This document shows, one piece after another, positions 1 through 8,836 of a stretch of 20,385 nt of DNA. Location: positions 1 to 20,385 of the forward strand of contig JALRHB010000012.1 of assembly GCA_023253245.1 (NCBI GenBank), written 5' to 3'. The DNA is from Polynucleobacter sp. (GTDB lineage Bacteria > Pseudomonadota > Gammaproteobacteria > Burkholderiales > Burkholderiaceae). The notes beneath the pieces were generated by a model. That model saw only the letters and a program-made list of their open reading frames with translations, was not told the origin of the DNA and did no database searches. How positions within the stretch are numbered: the first letter of the stretch is position 1; the number at the start of each line of letters is the position of its first letter. A program made the position numbers and the translations under genes.

Positions 1-28
1 TTAGATATCTGTGTTTAGAATGTTTCTC

Positions 29-376
29 ATGAGTCGCGCACCCAAAAATCCCACTACCGGAATTCCGGCTAATCCCTACGTTGAGGACACCCTTCTTCTC
101 GAAAAGCAGGTCGAGCAAGTTAAGGCTCCTTCGATGTATAAAGTTTTACTATTGAATGACGATTACACGCCAATGGAGTTTGTAGTGATGGTTATTCAAG
201 AATATTTCAATAAAGATCATGAGACGGCTACACGCATCATGTTGCAAGTGCATTTAGTTGGCAAAGGCGTCTGTGGTGTTTTTACCAGAGATGTCGCAGC
301 GACTAAAGTGCATCAAGTTATCGAGCTCTCCCGCGAAGCGGGTCACCCACTACAGTGCACTATGGAGGAAGCATGA
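29..376 (+). CDS. clpS: ClpS, adaptor of the ClpAP protease
   Basis: ClpS binds the N-domain of ClpA and hands N-degron substrates to the cytosolic ClpAP protease. From the ATG at 29 the protein is 115 residues, close to the usual 105-120. The conserved core begins at SMYKVLLLNDDYTPMEF; Asn43, Asp44, Asp45, Met49 and His75 match the N-degron pocket of the family, and the tail ends HPLQCTMEEA much like E. coli. The N-terminal 35 residues are the usual variable, flexible arm. The start is uncertain: GTG at 11 and ATG at 20 are in frame and none of the three has a visible Shine-Dalgarno sequence; 29 gives the most usual N-terminus. The stop overlaps the clpA start (ATGA, 373-376), so the two genes form an operon. 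The promoter lies mostly outside the window. Confidence 0.93.
   Translation: MSRAPKNPTTGIPANPYVEDTLLLEKQVEQVKAPSMYKVLLLNDDYTPMEFVVMVIQEYFNKDHETATRIMLQVHLVGKGVCGVFTRDVAATKVHQVIELSREAGHPLQCTMEEA
364..370 (+). promoter_or_regulatory. Strong ribosome binding site of clpA inside clpS
   Basis: GGAGGAA lies just before the ATG at 373, within the last codons of clpS. It selects 373 as the clpA start over the in-frame GTG at 355. Confidence 0.8.
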
Positions 377-2679
377 TTGCCCAAGAATTAGAAGTCAGTT
401 TGCACATGGCGTTTGTTGACGCGAGAGCTTCAAGACACGAATTTATTACGGTTGAACATTTGCTTGCTGCATTGCTCGATAACGCTACCTCAGTTGAGGT
501 GTTAAAAGCCTGTGCCGTAAATATTGCAGAGTTACGCTCTCAGCTGAAAAATTTTATTAATGACAACACGCCAGTAGTGCCAGGTAACGATGAGGTAGAT
601 ACCCAGCCAACACTGGGTTTCCAGCGCGTAATCCAGCGTGCCATCATGCATGTGCAATCCACATCCCATGGCAAAAAAGAGGTGACGGGTGCTAACGTTC
701 TAGTAGCTATCTTTGGGGAGAAAGATTCTCACGCAGTGTATTTCTTGCAGCAACAAGGTGTTACTCGTTTGGATGTGGTCAATTTTATTAGTCATGGTGT
801 GCGCAAAGACCAGGCCGAGCCTGTGAAGCCCGCAGAGTCTTCTCAAGAGGCTGAGGAGGCGGGCTCTGGTGGTAAGGAGAGCCCACTTGAGCAATACACT
901 CAAAATCTCAATGTGATGGCCAAGCAGGGGAAGATTGACCCACTGATTGGTCGTGAGAGTGAAGTTGAGCGCGTGATTCAGGTGTTGTGCCGTCGTCGCA
1001 AAAATAATCCTTTATTGGTTGGTGAGGCTGGTGTTGGTAAAACAGCAATCGCTGAAGGTCTCGCTTGGCGCATTGTGAAGGGCGATGTTCCTGAGATTTT
1101 GGCGGGTGCTACAGTCTACTCACTAGACATGGGCGCATTGTTGGCGGGAACAAAATATCGCGGTGATTTTGAGCAGCGCCTAAAAAGTGTTCTTAAATCA
1201 CTCAAAGACAGTACCCACGGCATTTTGTTTATTGATGAGATTCATACCTTAATTGGAGCGGGTGCAGCATCGGGTGGCACCTTAGATGCAAGTAATTTGC
1301 TTAAACCAGCCTTATCCAATGGCCAATTGAAGTGTATTGGCGCCACCACCTTTACTGAGTATCGCGGTATTTTTGAAAAGGATGCTGCGCTTTCTCGTCG
1401 TTTCCAGAAGGTTGATGTAGTTGAGCCCACGGTAGATCAAACCGTGCAAATTTTGCGTGGCTTGAAGTCTCGCTTTGAAGAGCACCACAGTGTTAAATAC
1501 GCCTCGGCTGCACTAGTGGCTGCCGCTGAACTTTCCTCGCGTTACATCAACGATCGCCATTTGCCAGATAAGGCGATTGATGTGATTGATGAGGCTGGGG
1601 CGGCGCAACGTATTCTGCCCAAATCTAAGCAAAAGAAAACCATTGGTCGCCCTGAGATCGAAGAAATTGTTGCCAAGATTGCGCGTATACCACCTCAATC
1701 TGTGACGGTAGATGATCGCAGTAAATTGCAAACCTTAGATCGTGATATCAAGAGCGTGGTATTCGGCCAAGATCCTGCTATTGAGGCCCTAGCGAGTGCC
1801 ATTAAGATGACTCGAGCTGGTCTTGGCAAGATTGATAGGCCAATTGGCTCCTTCTTGTTTTCTGGCCCGACGGGCGTTGGTAAGACCGAAGTTGCCAAGC
1901 AGCTTGCTTACATCATGGGTATTGAGCTCTTGCGCTTCGATATGTCTGAATACATGGAGCGTCATGCAGTAAGCCGATTAATTGGTGCGCCTCCTGGTTA
2001 TGTTGGCTTTGATCAGGGTGGTTTACTTACTGAGGCTGTGAATAAGAAGCCACATTGTGTGTTATTGCTTGATGAAATTGAAAAAGCCCATCCAGATATT
2101 TTCAATATCCTCTTGCAGGTGATGGATCATGGTACGCTCACCGATAACAACGGCCGTAAGACTGATTTTCGTAATGTCATCATCATTATGACTACGAATG
2201 CTGGTGCTGAGGCGATGCAGAAGTCCACTATAGGCTTTACTAATGCACGTGAATCTGGCGATGAGATGGCTGATATTAAGAAGTTCTTCACGCCAGAATT
2301 CCGCAATCGCCTAGATGCGATCGTATCCTTTAAAGCTCTTGATGAAACTATTATCATGCGGGTTGTGGATAAGTTTTTAATGCAACTGGAAGAGCAGTTA
2401 CATGAGAAGAAAGTTGATGCCACTTTTAGTCCTGCATTGCGTGCGCACTTGGCAAAGCATGGATTTGACCCGCTCATGGGCGCGCGACCAATGCAACGCA
2501 TTATTCAAGATACGGTCCGTAAGGCCTTGGCTGATGAGTTACTCTTTGGTCGATTGGCCCAGGGTGGTCATGTTGCAGTCGATATTGATGCTGATGGAAA
2601 AGTTCAGCTGGAGTTTGATGAGCCGATGTTACAAAGTAAAGCTCCTAAGGCAGATACAGCGCCAGTAGAAGAAATTTAA
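373..2679 (+). CDS. clpA: ClpA, ATP-dependent unfoldase subunit of ClpAP
   Basis: ClpA is a hexameric AAA+ unfoldase that threads substrates into ClpP in the cytosol. The 768-residue protein has the full architecture: an N-domain of two Clp repeats (about 1-140), an acidic Glu/Gly/Ser linker (about 145-170), a first AAA+ module with Walker A GEAGVGKT (217-224) and Walker B LFIDEIH (285-291), and a second module with Walker A GPTGVGKT (498-505) and Walker B VLLLDE (563-568). Arg342/Arg343 (SRRF) and Arg643/Arg645 (FRNRLD) are candidate arginine fingers. The IGF tripeptide at 620-622 is the ClpP-docking loop, which separates it from ClpB, as does the lack of a long middle coiled coil. Length matches E. 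coli ClpA (758). The start at 373 has a strong Shine-Dalgarno sequence and a 4-base overlap with clpS, suggesting translational coupling. clpP is not in the window. Confidence 0.98.
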   Translation: MIAQELEVSLHMAFVDARASRHEFITVEHLLAALLDNATSVEVLKACAVNIAELRSQLKNFINDNTPVVPGNDEVDTQPTLGFQRVIQRAIMHVQSTSHGKKEVTGANVLVAIFGEKDSHAVYFLQQQGVTRLDVVNFISHGVRKDQAEPVKPAESSQEAEEAGSGGKESPLEQYTQNLNVMAKQGKIDPLIGRESEVERVIQVLCRRRKNNPLLVGEAGVGKTAIAEGLAWRIVKGDVPEILAGATVYSLDMGALLAGTKYRGDFEQRLKSVLKSLKDSTHGILFIDEIHTLIGAGAASGGTLDASNLLKPALSNGQLKCIGATTFTEYRGIFEKDAALSRRFQKVDVVEPTVDQTVQILRGLKSRFEEHHSVKYASAALVAAAELSSRYINDRHLPDKAIDVIDEAGAAQRILPKSKQKKTIGRPEIEEIVAKIARIPPQSVTVDDRSKLQTLDRDIKSVVFGQDPAIEALASAIKMTRAGLGKIDRPIGSFLFSGPTGVGKTEVAKQLAYIMGIELLRFDMSEYMERHAVSRLIGAPPGYVGFDQGGLLTEAVNKKPHCVLLLDEIEKAHPDIFNILLQVMDHGTLTDNNGRKTDFRNVIIIMTTNAGAEAMQKSTIGFTNARESGDEMADIKKFFTPEFRNRLDAIVSFKALDETIIMRVVDKFLMQLEEQLHEKKVDATFSPALRAHLAKHGFDPLMGARPMQRIIQDTVRKALADELLFGRLAQGGHVAVDIDADGKVQLEFDEPMLQSKAPKADTAPVEEI

Positions 2680-2717
2680 TCCAGATCGATCTGATTGTCT
2701 TAATAATAAGTTTGGTA

Positions 2718-2755
2718 GAAATTAAAAAACCACCTACAGGTGGTTTTTTAATTTC
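2718..2755. terminator. Bidirectional intrinsic terminator between clpA and dut
   Basis: A perfect 17-bp inverted repeat with a 4-base loop (taca, 2735-2738). The G+C core is CCACC/GGTGG, flanked by A6 on the left and T6 on the right, so it gives a stem followed by a U-tract when read from either strand. It sits between convergent clpA and dut and can serve both. Confidence 0.92.
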
Positions 2756-2778
2756 TTGGTCAAAGAAAGTTTATCTAA

Positions 2779-3228
2779 CTAGGACCTTCCAGTGCTCCCA
2801 AAACCACCAGCACCACGACTACTTTCGGTGAACTCTTCAACCACTTTGAGTTGAACTTGTTGTATTGGCATCACCACCAATTGTGCCAAGCGTTCCATGG
2901 GTTCTAGTTTGAATGATGTCGAGCCACGGTTCCAAGTGCTGACCATGAGTTGACCTTGATAATCCGAGTCAATTAGCCCCACAAGATTGCCTAGCACGAT
3001 GCCATGTTTATGGCCAAGACCAGAGCGTGGCAAGATGAAGGCAGCATAGTTAGGGTCTTCGACATAGATGGCTAGACCAGTAGGCACCAATACAGTTTGT
3101 CCTGGAGCTATCTCAATGGCTTGGTCGATACAAGCTCTTAAATCTAATCCAGCGCTGCCTGGGGTGCCATAGCTGGGCAACTGATCTCGCATGCGTTCAT
3201 CGAGAATTTTGACTTGAAGTTCTTGCAT
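2779..3228 (-). CDS. dut: dUTP diphosphatase (dUTPase)
   Basis: This enzyme hydrolyses dUTP to dUMP and diphosphate, keeping uracil out of DNA and supplying dTMP synthesis. The 149-residue product has all five motifs of the trimeric family: PGSAGLDLRA (23-32), PRSGLGHKHGIVLGN (67-81), GLIDSDYQGQ (84-93, with the expected catalytic Asp at about 89), RLAQLVVMP (113-121), and the C-terminal glycine-rich arm RGAGGFGSTG (138-147). The length is typical (about 150). The ATG at 3228 gives the normal N-terminus MQELQVKIL. An in-frame TTG at 3285 would add 19 unconserved residues and overlap coaBC, so I rejected it. There is no clear Shine-Dalgarno sequence. It lies 40 bases downstream of coaBC, the coaBC-dut order seen in E. 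coli, and is the last gene of its block before the terminator at 2718-2755. Confidence 0.96.
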   Translation of the reverse strand: MQELQVKILDERMRDQLPSYGTPGSAGLDLRACIDQAIEIAPGQTVLVPTGLAIYVEDPNYAAFILPRSGLGHKHGIVLGNLVGLIDSDYQGQLMVSTWNRGSTSFKLEPMERLAQLVVMPIQQVQLKVVEEFTESSRGAGGFGSTGRS

Positions 3229-3268
3229 ATGATTTTGATTGGATATTGTTGTGGGGGAATAATTGAGC

Positions 3269-4480
3269 TCAGATTTTTTTGGCAACCAATTGAATCAATT
3301 GGCGTGCAAGTTGTAGCTTCTCGGCTTTAGGTATTTTCTTCTTGCTGGTTTTCTCGACAATCAGCAGTTCATTGAGATCACTGCCGAAAGTATCTGGGCC
3401 AATATTACCTACAATCATCGGAATGTCTTTGCGCTGGAGTTTATCTTGAGCATGCTTAAGAAGGTCAGAGGATTCAGCGGCAAAGCCAATGCAGTATGGG
3501 TGGGGCTTGCCACTTTTTGTTTTTACGGTCTTTGCAACATCCGCCAAAATATCAGGGTTGGCCATAAATTCTATAGAGGGAGCTTGTTTGCCCTGGCGCT
3601 TAATCTTGTCTTTTGCGGGTTTCGCGATACCCCAATCAGCAACGGCAGAAACGGCGAAGAAAATATCGTAATCTGTTGATTGCATTGTTGCTGCGTGCAT
3701 CTCTTTGGCGCTCACGATATTGGTACGAACAATTTTTCCAGTCGCTTCTAGGGGGGTGGGTAGATCACATGGCCCTGCAACGAGATGTACTTCTGCCCCA
3801 GCTTCAAGCGCAGCTCTAGCGATTGCAAAACCCATTTTGCCGGAACTGCGATTGGTAATCCCTCGCACAGGATCAATTGCCTCAAAGGTGGGGCCAGCAG
3901 TAATCAAAACACGTTTACCAGCGAGTACTTTTTTCTGAAAAAAGGCGATGAGTTGTTCGGTAATTTCAGCAGGCTCGAGCATTCTGCCGTATCCGACTTC
4001 ACCACATGCCTGGACTCCACTAGCAGGACCAAGTAAGGCAACCTTATCTTCAATAAGTCGTCTTACACTTCTTTGGGTGGCATCATGCTCCCACATTTGC
4101 TTATTCATTGCGGGCGCCAGTAAGAGTGGACAATCTCTTGCTAAGCACAGTGTTGTTAGTAAATCATCCGCTAAACCTAAAGATAGCTTAGCCATCAGAT
4201 CAGCACTGGCTGGCGCAATTAATATGGCGTCAGCAGCTCGCGAGAGCTCAATATGAGCCATGTTATTAGCGATGCTGTTATCCCATTGGCTGGTATATAC
4301 GGTATTGCCCGTGAGGGCTTGCATCGTGACCGGTGTTACAAACTGCTGCGCAGCTTCTGTCATAACAACTTGAACGCTTGCTCCTTCTTGGATGAGTAAG
4401 CGGGCTAGCTCAGCAGATTTATAGGCCGCAATTCCGCCGGAAATACCCAAAACGATTTTCTTATTTGAGAGTGATTGCAT
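3269..4480 (-). CDS. coaBC: CoaBC, phosphopantothenoylcysteine synthetase/decarboxylase
   Basis: Bifunctional enzyme of coenzyme A synthesis: the C-terminal CoaB half joins 4'-phosphopantothenate and cysteine using CTP, and the N-terminal CoaC half decarboxylates the product using FMN. The 403 residues split into a flavoprotein decarboxylase domain (about 1-185) and a synthetase domain (about 188-403). In CoaC, His77 (AHIELS), PAMN at 123-126 and Cys159 (QACGEVGYGRM) match the family's active-site residues. In CoaB, the nucleotide-binding start is VLITAGPTFEAIDPVR (about 191-206) with NRSSGKMG after it, and the lysine loop DKIKR (291-295) is present. Both activities should therefore be intact. 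It starts 9 bases after the lspA stop, without an obvious Shine-Dalgarno sequence, so it is probably translated from the same transcript as lspA. Confidence 0.97.
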   Translation of the reverse strand: MQSLSNKKIVLGISGGIAAYKSAELARLLIQEGASVQVVMTEAAQQFVTPVTMQALTGNTVYTSQWDNSIANNMAHIELSRAADAILIAPASADLMAKLSLGLADDLLTTLCLARDCPLLLAPAMNKQMWEHDATQRSVRRLIEDKVALLGPASGVQACGEVGYGRMLEPAEITEQLIAFFQKKVLAGKRVLITAGPTFEAIDPVRGITNRSSGKMGFAIARAALEAGAEVHLVAGPCDLPTPLEATGKIVRTNIVSAKEMHAATMQSTDYDIFFAVSAVADWGIAKPAKDKIKRQGKQAPSIEFMANPDILADVAKTVKTKSGKPHPYCIGFAAESSDLLKHAQDKLQRKDIPMIVGNIGPDTFGSDLNELLIVEKTSKKKIPKAEKLQLARQLIQLVAKKI

Positions 4481-4489
4481 GACGCAAGC

Positions 4490-4984
4490 TTAATGGGGTT
4501 GAGAGGATTTGCCAAATGACTTGCGTAGCTCACCCCAAATAATGAGTCCTGCACCAATACAAATGGCGCTGTCAGCAACATTAAAGGCAGGCCAGTGCCA
4601 ATTAGCGTAGTGTAGGTCAATAAAGTCAACCACTACCCCATACATAATTCTGTCTAGAACATTGCCCAGCGCCCCCCCTAGAATAAGACTTAAGGCCCAG
4701 CACAATAATTTGTCACCCAGGTTTTTGCGAAGCAAGTACATGATGTAAATAGAAGCAGCTAAGCCAATTCCTGTAAAGAACCAGCGTTGCCAGCCAGAAC
4801 CTTGGGCTAAAAATGAAAATGCTGCCCCTGGATTAAATAGCAATAACCAGTTCATAAACGGTAATACTTCTTCAGACACCCCCAATTGCAAATTGGTGAG
4901 AGCAGACCATTTACTAAGTTGATCTAGCAATAGGGTAATTGCCGCTACGGCGAGATATCTAAGAAATGAGAGTCTTGGAGTCAT
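4490..4984 (-). CDS. lspA: Lipoprotein signal peptidase (signal peptidase II)
   Basis: An inner-membrane aspartyl protease that removes the signal peptide from diacylglyceryl-modified prolipoproteins. The 164-residue protein shows the usual four hydrophobic segments (about 8-24, 66-86, 92-108, 134-152). The catalytic pair is present: Asp111 in GNVLDR and Asp138 in NVADS, with the conserved FNPGAAFS motif at 50-57. Length is normal (about 160-170). It sits 11 bases downstream of ileS, the ileS-lspA order conserved in many proteobacteria; in E. coli fkpB and ispH follow, whereas here coaBC follows. No clear Shine-Dalgarno sequence precedes the ATG, so translation may be coupled to ileS. Confidence 0.97.
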   Translation of the reverse strand: MTPRLSFLRYLAVAAITLLLDQLSKWSALTNLQLGVSEEVLPFMNWLLLFNPGAAFSFLAQGSGWQRWFFTGIGLAASIYIMYLLRKNLGDKLLCWALSLILGGALGNVLDRIMYGVVVDFIDLHYANWHWPAFNVADSAICIGAGLIIWGELRKSFGKSSQPH

Positions 4985-4995
4985 ATGAAAAGTAC

Positions 4996-7848
4996 TTATG
5001 CAAATAAGCGATTCTCACCATTACCAAATAGATTGCTGATACAGCGGCTACACAATTCTGGGTGATCGGTATGTGAACCAACGTCTGCAGTGTGATGCCA
5101 GCAGCGCCCACACTTCTTGTATTGGCTGCCTCTCACCAAAACTTCGAGACCGCCATTGCTCAATTCAATATTGGCGCTAGAAGTAATGGTTACAAAGCGC
5201 AAATCATCTCCTAGGGAGTGCAAAATTGCGAAGTCAACATCACCCACCTTGATCTTCAGTTCAGCTTGTAGCGATGAACCTACATTGCCTGCTTCACGCT
5301 CCACTTCAATTGCTTTAGTGATTTCTGAGCGAATCTCACGTATACGCTCCCATTTAGCAAGTAGTTCTGTTGCGTGCTCGATTTTTGGGAAAACGCCAAA
5401 CTCTTCAATGAAAATTGACTCTGTAGCTTTTTCATGAGGGAAGTCAGCCCAGGCTTCTTCCGCGGTAAATGATAGAAATGGGGCGAGCCATTTCAAGAGA
5501 TTGCGCGTGATGTGGAATAAGGCATTTTGTGCAGCACGACGTGCTTTAGAGTTGGGGGCGCTTGTGTACAGGCGATCTTTCAGAATGTCTAAGTAAAAAC
5601 CTCCTAAGTCTTCTGAGCAGAAAGTAAGCATACGCGCTACTGCTGGCTGGAACTCATATGCTTGGTAATGTGCTTGAACTTCATTTTGCAATTCATTAGC
5701 AAGCGCCACTGCATAGCGATCAATCTCTAGCCATTCATTAGCAGGCATGCTGTGCTTTGATGGATCAAAATCAGATAAGTTGGCAAGAAGGAAGCGCAAA
5801 GTATTGCGAATGCGGCGATAGCTTTCTACAACGCGTTTGAGAATCTCATCAGAAATGGTCATCTCTCCAGAGTAGTCAGTCGAGGCTACCCATAAGCGAA
5901 TAATCTCTGCTCCTAATTTGTCGGCAACTTGCTGAGGTGCTATCACGTTACCAACTGATTTACTCATCTTGCGGCCTTGACCATCAACGGTAAAACCATG
6001 GGTCAATAGGGCTTTGTATGGCGGCTTGCCATCCAGCATGGCACCCGTCAGCAAGGATGAATGAAACCAGCCACGATGTTGGTCGGAGCCTTCAAGATAT
6101 AGATCTGCTAAACGACCTTGTGTATTTTCGGCCTCAGGACGATAAAGTTCATCACGATGAGAGCCCCGAATGACATGCCAATGGGTGGTACCAGAATCAA
6201 ACCAGACATCTAAAGTGTCGCGATTTTTTTCGTAAAGAGGAGCCTCTTCGCCCAGCAGTTCAGATACTTCTAGTTTTTGCCAAGCTTCAATACCATCTTT
6301 TTCAACGCGTTTAGCAACTTCTTCAAGTAACTCCACTGTGCGTGGATGGGGTTCGCCACTTTCTTTATGCACAAAGAAAGCCATGGGTACACCCCATTGG
6401 CGTTGACGTGACAAAGTCCAGTCAGGGCGATTAGTAATCATGCTACTTAAGCGTTGCTTTCCCCAAGCAGGAAAAAACTCGGTGCTATCAATGCCTGCGA
6501 GAGCTGTTTCACGCAAACTGGCTTTGCCATCTGATGGTTTTTTATCCATACTCGCAAACCACTGTGAGGTAGCGCGATAAATGATCGGTGACTTATGGCG
6601 CCAACAATGCATGTAAGAGTGGGTATAAGTCTTATCACGCAATAAACTACCCGCCTTACGCAAAGCCTCAACAATTTTAGGATTTGCTTTCCAGATATAT
6701 TCGTTGGCAAATAGTGGCAACCAAGAAGCGAAGACGCCATTACCCATGACTGGGTTCAAAATATCTTTATCGGCTAGTTGATTGGCTTTGCAAGATTTAA
6801 AGTCTTCTTCGCCATATGCCGGTGCTGAGTGCACTACCCCAGTGCCACTGTCTAGTGTGACGTACTCTGCTGGGTATATCGGAGAAAGGCGTTTGTAACC
6901 CTCGTCCAAGGAGGCCAAGGGATGCCAAAAAGAAATATTTGCTAGCTGATTGCCCGCGCAGGTGGCAATCACCTTGCCTTCAAGACCATAATCTTGCAAG
7001 CAGGTTTCAACACGATCCTGAGCAAGGATGAGTAATTGTTCGCCAGTATCGACTAAGGCGTAGCTGAGTTCTGGATGAACATTGAGTGCTTGGTTGGAAG
7101 GAATGGTCCAAGGTGTTGTTGTCCAGATCACAATCATGCCTGGCTTATTTGGAATCTGTGAGATACCAAATGCTTTAGCTAGCTCGGGGCGTTGTGCATC
7201 ATCAAATGCAAAACCCACATCGATTGTTGGGTCAGTCTTATCTTGATACTCGACCTCAGCTTCAGCAAGAGCAGAGCCACAATCAAAACACCAGTTCACA
7301 GGTTTTAAACCACGAAATACATAACCCTTTTCCCAGATCTTCCCAAGCGCACGAATTTCATCGGCTTCATTGCGATAGTTCATGGTGAGATAGGGGTTAT
7401 TCCAATCACCTAAAACACCTAAACGCTCAAAATCTTTCTTTTGTTTTTCGACCTGCACCTTGGCGTAGGCGCGAGCCTTAGCTTGCACTTCAGCTGTCGG
7501 AAGATTTTTGCCAAACTCTTTTTCAATTTGAATCTCAATTGGCATCCCATGACAATCCCAGCCGGGAACATAGGCAGCGTCATAGCCCATTAACCAGCGT
7601 GATTTGATAATCATGTCTTTGAGAATTTTATTTACCGCATGACCAATGTGAATATCACCGTTTGCATAAGGGGGGCCATCATGCAAAATAAATTTTGGTT
7701 GATTGGCATGTGCCACACGAATTTTTTCGTAGAGTTTATTTTTTTGCCATTGGGCAACCCACTGAGGTTCTCGTTTAGGCAAGTCACCCCGCATTGGGAA
7801 TGATGTTTCTAAGAGATTAACGGGATAAGAGTTTTCTTTTTCAGACAT
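4996..7848 (-). CDS. ileS: Isoleucyl-tRNA synthetase
   Basis: Class I aminoacyl-tRNA synthetase that charges tRNA-Ile and edits mischarged valine. The 950-residue protein has HIGH at 67-70 (GDIHIGHA), the editing-domain signature WTTTPWT at 242-248, KMSKS at 627-631 (GRKMSKSVGN) and a C-terminal zinc-binding CGRC/CSRC pair (Cys913, 916, 933, 936), as in the E. coli type (938 residues). The ATG at 7848 gives the normal N-terminus MSEKENSYPVNLLETSFPM; in-frame sequence upstream overlaps ribF much further and lacks conservation. The chosen start overlaps the end of ribF by 8 bases. It is the longest gene of the block ribF-ileS-lspA-coaBC-dut. Confidence 0.98.
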   Translation of the reverse strand: MSEKENSYPVNLLETSFPMRGDLPKREPQWVAQWQKNKLYEKIRVAHANQPKFILHDGPPYANGDIHIGHAVNKILKDMIIKSRWLMGYDAAYVPGWDCHGMPIEIQIEKEFGKNLPTAEVQAKARAYAKVQVEKQKKDFERLGVLGDWNNPYLTMNYRNEADEIRALGKIWEKGYVFRGLKPVNWCFDCGSALAEAEVEYQDKTDPTIDVGFAFDDAQRPELAKAFGISQIPNKPGMIVIWTTTPWTIPSNQALNVHPELSYALVDTGEQLLILAQDRVETCLQDYGLEGKVIATCAGNQLANISFWHPLASLDEGYKRLSPIYPAEYVTLDSGTGVVHSAPAYGEEDFKSCKANQLADKDILNPVMGNGVFASWLPLFANEYIWKANPKIVEALRKAGSLLRDKTYTHSYMHCWRHKSPIIYRATSQWFASMDKKPSDGKASLRETALAGIDSTEFFPAWGKQRLSSMITNRPDWTLSRQRQWGVPMAFFVHKESGEPHPRTVELLEEVAKRVEKDGIEAWQKLEVSELLGEEAPLYEKNRDTLDVWFDSGTTHWHVIRGSHRDELYRPEAENTQGRLADLYLEGSDQHRGWFHSSLLTGAMLDGKPPYKALLTHGFTVDGQGRKMSKSVGNVIAPQQVADKLGAEIIRLWVASTDYSGEMTISDEILKRVVESYRRIRNTLRFLLANLSDFDPSKHSMPANEWLEIDRYAVALANELQNEVQAHYQAYEFQPAVARMLTFCSEDLGGFYLDILKDRLYTSAPNSKARRAAQNALFHITRNLLKWLAPFLSFTAEEAWADFPHEKATESIFIEEFGVFPKIEHATELLAKWERIREIRSEITKAIEVEREAGNVGSSLQAELKIKVGDVDFAILHSLGDDLRFVTITSSANIELSNGGLEVLVRGSQYKKCGRCWHHTADVGSHTDHPELCSRCISNLFGNGENRLFA

Positions 7849-8791
7849 AAGATTTTTTCTGGAAATAATTTCTGGCGTGCGCTGCATCAGATGCAATCGC
7901 TTTAGTAAGCGTATCAAGGTCGGAGTATTTCACCTCGTCACGAATTTTTTCTAAAAGCTCTACGGTAATAATTTTTCCATAGACATCAGCGTTGTAATCA
8001 AAGATGTGTGTCTCAAGAAGAACACGGCCTTTATCTTCGACAGTTGGTCTGACCCCAAGGCTCGCAACAGCAGGTAAGGGCTTATCACTGAGGCCCAATA
8101 CCTGCGCAGTGAAAATGCCAGAGCATGCAGGTTTGCGATGATGAAGGTGATTAGCGACAGCCAGGTTTAGAGTGGGAAAGCCCAAAGCTCGGCCCAATTT
8201 TTGACCATGAATGACGTGACCAGAGATGCCATATGGGCGACCCAATAATTTGCTGGCGAACTCCATATCTCCATTGGCAAGCGCATTGCGTAATGCTGAG
8301 CTCGAAATCCTTTCGCCATCCTCAAGTACGGTGTGAATGCTAGAAACTTCAAAACCATATTTTTGGCCAGCAACTTTTAGGCTGGCAAAATTACCAGCGC
8401 GTTTAGCGCCATAGCAAAAATCATCGCCAATCAAAATCCATTTGGCATTGAGTTGTTTGACGATAATTTGTGAAACGAACTCATCAGGTGTTAGTCGTGC
8501 AAATGCGTTGTTGAAATGCTCAACTACAACACGATCGATGCCCATTTGCGCAAAAGCCGCTAGCTTGTCTCGCAGATTGAGAATGCGGGGTGGTGCCTGT
8601 TCCGGGGAGAAGAATTCCTTAGGATGGGGCTCAAAGGTCATGACGCAACTAACTAGACCTCGATTTGCAGCACCATCTTTAAGCTGTTTCAGTAGGGCGC
8701 GATGACCCCTGTGCACGCCATCGAAATTTCCGATGGTTAAGGCACATGCTGGTCCTTCAGAAAACTGCGTAGGGCCACGGAATACGTTCAC
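7841..8791 (-). CDS. ribF: RibF, bifunctional riboflavin kinase / FMN adenylyltransferase
   Basis: Makes FMN from riboflavin and then FAD from FMN. The 316-residue protein (E. coli 313) has the N-terminal nucleotidyltransferase domain with GNFDGVHRGH at 21-30 and ISSSALR at 162-168, then the kinase domain with GHVIHGQKLGRALGFPTLN at about 191-209. The start is a GTG at 8791: it is the only one giving the family's N-terminus (MNVFRGPTQ then ALTIGNFDG), and the upstream ATG in the TTGATGG context is out of frame and closed by a stop. No convincing Shine-Dalgarno sequence is visible. A perfect TATAAT (minus strand, 8834-8829) lies about 37 bases upstream and could be its -10. It is the first gene of the minus-strand block and diverges from purN across only about 50 bases. 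Its FMN product is the cofactor of CoaBC downstream. Confidence 0.96.
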   Translation of the reverse strand: MNVFRGPTQFSEGPACALTIGNFDGVHRGHRALLKQLKDGAANRGLVSCVMTFEPHPKEFFSPEQAPPRILNLRDKLAAFAQMGIDRVVVEHFNNAFARLTPDEFVSQIIVKQLNAKWILIGDDFCYGAKRAGNFASLKVAGQKYGFEVSSIHTVLEDGERISSSALRNALANGDMEFASKLLGRPYGISGHVIHGQKLGRALGFPTLNLAVANHLHHRKPACSGIFTAQVLGLSDKPLPAVASLGVRPTVEDKGRVLLETHIFDYNADVYGKIITVELLEKIRDEVKYSDLDTLTKAIASDAAHARNYFQKKSYV

Positions 8792-8828
8792 TAAATTGCT
8801 TTCAGGGTCGCTTTCGGGGTAACCATCA

Positions 8829-8836
8829 ATTATATT
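8829..8836. promoter_or_regulatory. Overlapping divergent -10 elements for ribF and purN
   Basis: The AT core holds TATAAT on the minus strand (8834-8829, consensus -10 pointing at ribF) and TATATT on the plus strand (8831-8836, 5/6 of consensus, ending 6 bases before the purN ATG). No good -35 hexamer is visible for either at 16-18 bases. Inferred from sequence only. Confidence 0.5.

Noticed and set aside
2127..2501. 124-codon open frame on the minus strand inside clpA
   Set aside because: A shadow of the highly conserved clpA second AAA+ domain; no start signal and no recognisable protein.
3229..3285. N-terminal extension of dut from a TTG at 3285
   Set aside because: The added 19 residues are not part of the dUTPase fold, the extension overlaps coaBC, and no Shine-Dalgarno sequence supports the TTG.
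3948..4256. 102-codon open frame on the plus strand inside coaBC
   Set aside because: Antisense to the CoaC catalytic region, with no ribosome site; a codon-bias shadow.
7849..7917. N-terminal extension of ileS into ribF
   Set aside because: It would deepen the overlap with ribF from 8 to 77 bases and adds residues not seen in IleRS; the ATG at 7848 fits the family.
7989..8828. FMN riboswitch upstream of or within ribF
   Set aside because: The predicted ribF leader is only about 30 bases, too short for an RFN element, and no conserved RFN core is visible.
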